Shown here piece by piece: positions 6,722-10,100 of a stretch of DNA of 10,100 nt. The stretch spans positions 1 through 10,100 of the forward strand of contig ONFK01000036.1 of NCBI GenBank assembly GCA_900317065.1, in the 5' to 3' direction. The stretch's first letter is position 1; every line of letters starts with the position of its first letter. The DNA is from an uncultured Bacteroidales bacterium (GTDB lineage Bacteria > Bacteroidota > Bacteroidia > Bacteroidales > UBA932). The notes beneath the pieces were generated by a model that saw only the letters and a list, made by a program, of their open reading frames with translations, searched no databases and was not told where the DNA came from. Made by a program: the position numbers and the translations under genes.

Positions 6722-8173
6722 TCACAATATTCCTGAAAGCAGTCTCATTATCCTTGAGAACAGCGACTGATACCACTTTCTTTCCGCGGCCCATTTTTCC
6801 GGTTCAAGCAATTCGGAAATCTCCATGTCCTTGAAGAAAATCTCTTTGTTGGCAATGGCCGTCCGGCTGTCGTAGATATAAGCGTTGACTTCGTGGTTCA
6901 GATTGAAACTCCTTATGTCGATGTTCGCGCTGCCGATCTGCGACAGATAATCGTCGCACACGAGAGTCTTTGAATGAATGAATTCTCCGCCCCTCTCATA
7001 GATTTTCACGCCGGCGTCCATGCATTCTTTGTAAAAGGCCTTGTTGGCAGCTCCCATGAACATGGTATCTACCTTGGCCGGCAGCATCAGACGCACGTCT
7101 ATGCCACGCAAAGCGGCTGATTTCAAGGCATTTAGAAAAGATACTGGAGGCACGAAATAAGGAGTCTGCATGTAGACGTATTCCCTGGCGTTCTGGAGCA
7201 CCCATTCATAGCCCATCTGCAGCAGAGGCCACCTGGAATCCGACTCGTCCGCTACAATCTGGATGAGTTTGTCCCTGAAGACTCCGTCAGGCACTTCCGT
7301 ATACTCTTTATAATAATATGGCAGAGGGTTCTTGAGTTTGCCTCCGGAGGTCAGCCACGAGTCCAGGAAAATGGTCTGGAGGGCTGCGACGGCATTGCCT
7401 TCGATACGCATGTGGGTGTCTCTCCACTGGAAGAAATAGTGATTGTTGATGTTCATTCCTCCGGTGTAGGCGATTTTGCCGTCAATCACCACTATCTTCC
7501 TGTGATTCCGGTAGTTGAGCTTCATCGGAATCGTCAGGATACCCTGCTTGCTGTTGGTGAAACGCTCAACCTCTATTCCCATTTTTTTCATTCGGTTGTA
7601 ATACGAAGTGGGAATCGGGAAATCTGCTATGTTTTCGTTGAGAAAGCGCACTTCAACGCCTTCGGATGCCTTTTTGCCGAGAGCCTCCATCACTTCCCTT
7701 CCCCCTCTGTCGTTGCCGAAATGGAAATACTCCAGATGAATGGATTCCCTGGCCTCGGCGATGTCTTTGAGCAGCAGTTCCTGCTTTCTCAGCCCCGAAG
7801 TGATTATCTCGAATGAATTGCCGGCGCTGAGATTGTTGCCGGCCTCTGCATTCGACAGAAGCCTGGCAAGCGGCCGGAATCTTTCATCCACGCTTTCGAA
7901 GGGCATGTCTCCCTTGAGCAGACGGACGATAGCGTCATCGTTCTCTTCGGTAAAGACCCGTATCGCCTCATCGTGCCTGCGCCTGAAAAAGATATGGTGG
8001 CGGTAGTTGATGCCAAACATCAGATAGAGCAGAATCCCTATCACGGGCAGGAAAGTGATGGTAAGGAGCCAGGCGAGCTTCGTGCCGTGATCTCCATTGT
8101 CGAAAACGATGATAACGGCCGCCCCGACAAAGAGAAGGCCCAGGAGTACGGACAATATGATACTGACTATCAC
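6722..8173 (-). CDS. cls: Cardiolipin synthase (phospholipase D superfamily, ClsA-type)
   Basis: This enzyme joins two phosphatidylglycerol molecules to form cardiolipin and glycerol at the inner membrane. The 483-residue product has two N-terminal membrane helices (about 3-23 and 33-53) and two PLD domains: HKD motif 1 HRKIVVID (His224, Lys226, Asp231) with GGMN at 238-241, and HKD motif 2 HSKTLVCD (His400, Lys402, Asp407) with GSAN at 414-417. MQTPYFVPP (335-343) and the C-terminal LFSRIMRLLSGIL are also typical. Length fits ClsA. The start codon is GTG (8173-8171): the first membrane helix begins at once and no in-frame ATG is nearby. The pairing with an MscS channel downstream suggests a small membrane-stress operon, which is inference. 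Confidence 0.94.
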   Translation of the reverse strand: MIVSIILSVLLGLLFVGAAVIIVFDNGDHGTKLAWLLTITFLPVIGILLYLMFGINYRHHIFFRRRHDEAIRVFTEENDDAIVRLLKGDMPFESVDERFRPLARLLSNAEAGNNLSAGNSFEIITSGLRKQELLLKDIAEARESIHLEYFHFGNDRGGREVMEALGKKASEGVEVRFLNENIADFPIPTSYYNRMKKMGIEVERFTNSKQGILTIPMKLNYRNHRKIVVIDGKIAYTGGMNINNHYFFQWRDTHMRIEGNAVAALQTIFLDSWLTSGGKLKNPLPYYYKEYTEVPDGVFRDKLIQIVADESDSRWPLLQMGYEWVLQNAREYVYMQTPYFVPPVSFLNALKSAALRGIDVRLMLPAKVDTMFMGAANKAFYKECMDAGVKIYERGGEFIHSKTLVCDDYLSQIGSANIDIRSFNLNHEVNAYIYDSRTAIANKEIFFKDMEISELLEPEKWAAERKWYQSLFSRIMRLLSGIL

Positions 8174-8178
8174 TTCTA

Positions 8179-8186
8179 CAAAAATA
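8179..8186 (-). promoter_or_regulatory. Candidate -7 box of the cardiolipin synthase gene
   Basis: On the minus strand TATTTTTG matches TAnnTTTG and lies 5 nt before the GTG start. No -33 TTTG is visible. The 44-bp divergent gap is AT-rich, with an ATT/TAA triplet run, so a chance match is possible. Confidence 0.45.
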
Positions 8187-8203
8187 ATAAAAACTATTAT
8201 TAT

Positions 8204-8211
8204 TATCTTTG
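8204..8211 (+). promoter_or_regulatory. -7 box of the pectinesterase gene
   Basis: TATCTTTG, identical to the queA and folE boxes, lies 6 nt before the ATG at 8218. An in-frame TTG at 8209 is inside the box and is therefore not a credible start. The box is 17 bp from the opposing -7 box at 8179-8186, so the two promoters are back to back and may compete. Confidence 0.6.
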
Positions 8212-8217
8212 CAGGAT

Positions 8218-9705
8218 ATGAAAAGATTCCCGATCATTTTATTGTCTGCACTGCTGGCGGCTTGCTCCGGCGAAAACGCATCCGATCCCGTGACTGAGCC
8301 CGTAGTAGCGCCGGATCCCGTCGAGAAGCCGGCCGAAGAGGGTTTGATGTGCACAGACTCCCCTCTCCTTCTCGAACTGCCGTCCGTGCCCGAACTCGGG
8401 TCTGCCGGGAGCATAAAGGTCTACGATTCATCCGACCGGCAAGTGGATGAAATCAATCTTGCCGACCTGCAGACCGTCACCATCCGCGAAGACGGGCAGA
8501 TGATACCCAAGGCGCAGATTACCAAAGAGAGCATTTACAACACGTTCATGGATGCTGTCAAATGCTCAAATCGCTGGAGGATAATCCATTACACTCCCCT
8601 GCGGGTGAAAGGCAAAGCCCTTGAAATCAAATTGCACAGCGGAGTGCTCGATTTCGGCAAGGAATACTATGTCACCATGGACAAAGACTTTGTCAAGGGC
8701 CACGGCGGCATCGCCAAGGGCGAGTGGAGTTTCAAGACAAAGTCGAAACCTTCTTCCAAGTCCGAACTCAAGGTCAATGCGGACGGCAGTGCGGATTTCT
8801 GCACCGTCCAGGGCGCAGTCAGCTATTCTGCCACGCTTGGGAAGACTGCCGTCGTCGAAATCGTCATAGCGTCGGGAACGTACAACGAAACAGTCTTTAT
8901 CCGGGACAAGAATTCCCTCACCCTGAAAGGTGAAAACAGGGCGAATACCGTCATCAGTTACGCCAACAACGAGAGTTACGCCAACGGCAGCGGCGCAAGC
9001 ATCGAAACCAAGCCTTCCGTCGGCAGGGCCATAGGAGCCTGCGGTGGCCGCGGTGTAATACTTGCGGAAGCTTGCGACGGACTTGTGATAGAGAATCTCA
9101 GCCTGAAAAACGGTTTCGGTGAGCTGAAGGGCCAGGCGGAGGTGCTCTATTTCAACGGCAACGGCAAACTTTTCATTGAAAACTGCTCCCTGAATTCACT
9201 TCAGGACACCTTCCTCTGCAAAGGCCAGGTATATGTTCACAACTCCCTGATATCCGGGCATTGCGACTTCATCTGGGGGTACCCGAAGGCCTGTCTCTTC
9301 GAAGACTGTGAAATCCGTTCGGAAGCCGCGGGATATATAGTCCAGGCCCGCGTGCAGAACAAGGCGGACAAGGGATTTGTCTTCCTCAATTGCAGGCTCA
9401 CCGCTGCGGAGGGAGTAAAAGACGGCACTATGTATCTGGCACGGTCCGGAGGAAGTTCCGACTACTACGACAACGTGACATTCATCGGTTGCACCATGTC
9501 GCCTGTTATCGCGGCAAGCGGATGGTACACCAATCCTGCCCCCAATCCTTCCTCCCCCAGTGCTGAAAGCGGATGGAAGGAGTACGGCAGCAAGGATGCC
9601 TCCGGCAAGGCCCTGGACCTGGGTTCAAGGTCGAGGATGTCTAGGATTTTGACAGAAAGCGAGGCCGCCGCATATTCCGGCAGGGCGGAAGTTTTGGGAT
9701 ATTAG
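8218..9705 (+). CDS. Pectin methylesterase (CE8 family) lipoprotein
   Basis: The 495-residue product should remove methyl esters from homogalacturonan, releasing methanol. It begins with a lipoprotein signal (MKRFPIILLSALLAAC, lipobox Cys16) and a Pro/Glu/Val spacer. Residues about 48-175 look like an Ig-type domain ending GEWSFKTK, and the right-handed beta-helix follows (about 182-495). CE8 signatures: GTYNETV (220-226), GQAEVLYFNG (305-314, Gln306), LQDTFL (328-333, Gln329 and Asp330), CDFIWG (349-354, Asp350) and YLARSGG (406-412, Arg409). All catalytic residues are present, but DFIFG has become DFIWG and LGRPW has become LARSG. Location is the outer membrane or cell surface. No SusC/SusD or pectate lyase gene lies in the window, so it is not in a recognisable utilisation locus here. 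rlmD follows after 9 bp. Confidence 0.9.
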   Translation: MKRFPIILLSALLAACSGENASDPVTEPVVAPDPVEKPAEEGLMCTDSPLLLELPSVPELGSAGSIKVYDSSDRQVDEINLADLQTVTIREDGQMIPKAQITKESIYNTFMDAVKCSNRWRIIHYTPLRVKGKALEIKLHSGVLDFGKEYYVTMDKDFVKGHGGIAKGEWSFKTKSKPSSKSELKVNADGSADFCTVQGAVSYSATLGKTAVVEIVIASGTYNETVFIRDKNSLTLKGENRANTVISYANNESYANGSGASIETKPSVGRAIGACGGRGVILAEACDGLVIENLSLKNGFGELKGQAEVLYFNGNGKLFIENCSLNSLQDTFLCKGQVYVHNSLISGHCDFIWGYPKACLFEDCEIRSEAAGYIVQARVQNKADKGFVFLNCRLTAAEGVKDGTMYLARSGGSSDYYDNVTFIGCTMSPVIAASGWYTNPAPNPSSPSAESGWKEYGSKDASGKALDLGSRSRMSRILTESEAAAYSGRAEVLGY

Positions 9706-9714
9706 CATAATACG

Positions 9715-10100
9715 ATGGCAAGAAAAAGAATCGACCTCCTTCTGGAGGACATCACGATAGAGGCGGTGGCGGCGGAAGGAAAGGCAATAGCCCACAGCCC
9801 GGACGGGCAGGTGGTTTTCGTGCCTTTCGCAGTACCCGGCGATATCGTGGACATCAGGGTAATCAAGAAAAAGAAGAACTATCTCGAGGGAATCATTGCG
9901 CAGATGAAGAAACCCTCCGCGGACAGGCTGGACCCTTTCTGCAGGCACTTCGGAGTCTGCGGAGGATGCAAATGGCAGCCTCTCCCCTATCCCCTGCAGC
10001 TGGAGGCCAAGCGCCGTCAGGTGTACGACCAGCTGGTGCGGATAGGCCATTTGGACGTCCCGGAGATTCTTCCCACACTCCCTTCAGAACGTACGAAACT
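9715..10100 (+). CDS. rlmD: 23S rRNA (uracil-C5)-methyltransferase RlmD/RumA-type, N-terminal part
   Basis: The 128 visible residues hold a TRAM RNA-binding domain (about 10-65: LEDITIEAVAAEGKAIAHSP, VVFVPFAVPGDIVDIRV, KKNYLEG) and the [4Fe-4S] cluster segment FCRHFGVCGGCKWQPLPYP, with Cys76, Cys82 and Cys85, typical of RumA/RlmD. Such enzymes methylate a uracil of 23S rRNA (U1939 in E. coli) using SAM. The SAM-binding domain and catalytic Cys lie beyond the right edge, so the rRNA target and the distinction from the RlmC or TrmA-like branch are not settled; the Fe-S Cys pattern argues against TrmA. It starts 9 bp after the pectinesterase stop, with no -7 box of its own, so it probably shares that transcript. 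Confidence 0.88.
   Translation, partial: MARKRIDLLLEDITIEAVAAEGKAIAHSPDGQVVFVPFAVPGDIVDIRVIKKKKNYLEGIIAQMKKPSADRLDPFCRHFGVCGGCKWQPLPYPLQLEAKRRQVYDQLVRIGHLDVPEILPTLPSERTK

Overview
The window reads as a chromosomal segment from a Bacteroidota bacterium, most likely an uncultured Bacteroidales member from a gut or rumen. The evidence is the repeated TAnnTTTG promoter -7 box in front of genes, the lack of convincing Shine-Dalgarno sequences, the roughly 400-residue form of QueA, and SPII lipoproteins. Coding DNA is moderately GC-rich while the largest intergenic gap is strongly AT-rich. No mobile element, CRISPR array, rRNA or tRNA was found. The assignment below order level is inference.

Layout. 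(1) 1-97: the first 32 codons of an XRE-type helix-turn-helix regulator on the minus strand. (2) 98-598: a long AT-rich divergent intergenic region with a good minus-strand promoter, a cluster of TGTAAA/TTTACA hexamers and the queA -7 box. (3) 599-2939: queA (queuosine tRNA modification) followed after 1 bp by a PlsC/PlsB-like glycerolipid acyltransferase. (4) 3022-5082: an outer-membrane-type protein with a repetitive Pro/Glu then Lys-rich linker, followed by a lipoprotein of unknown function, ending at a strong intrinsic terminator. (5) 5151-5744: folE, GTP cyclohydrolase I. (6) 8173-5741, minus strand: a cardiolipin synthase and an MscS-family mechanosensitive channel, probably one transcript; the last gene meets folE tail to tail and both stop codons lie in one CTAG palindrome. 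(7) 8218-9705: a CE8 pectin methylesterase lipoprotein, divergent from the cardiolipin synthase, followed after 9 bp by rlmD (23S rRNA uracil-C5 methyltransferase), which runs off the right edge.

Working together: much of the window concerns the cell envelope (acyltransferase, cardiolipin synthase, MscS channel, outer membrane protein, two lipoproteins) and RNA modification (queA, rlmD; folE also supplies the first step of the queuosine pathway as well as folate). Most genes are well-known housekeeping families. The less understood parts are the barrel protein/lipoprotein pair at 3022-5082, the hexamer-rich region at 98-598, and a recurring arrangement in which the -7 box lies only 5-7 nt before the start codon, which predicts leaderless or nearly leaderless mRNAs for several genes. 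I did not find a clear new biological system.
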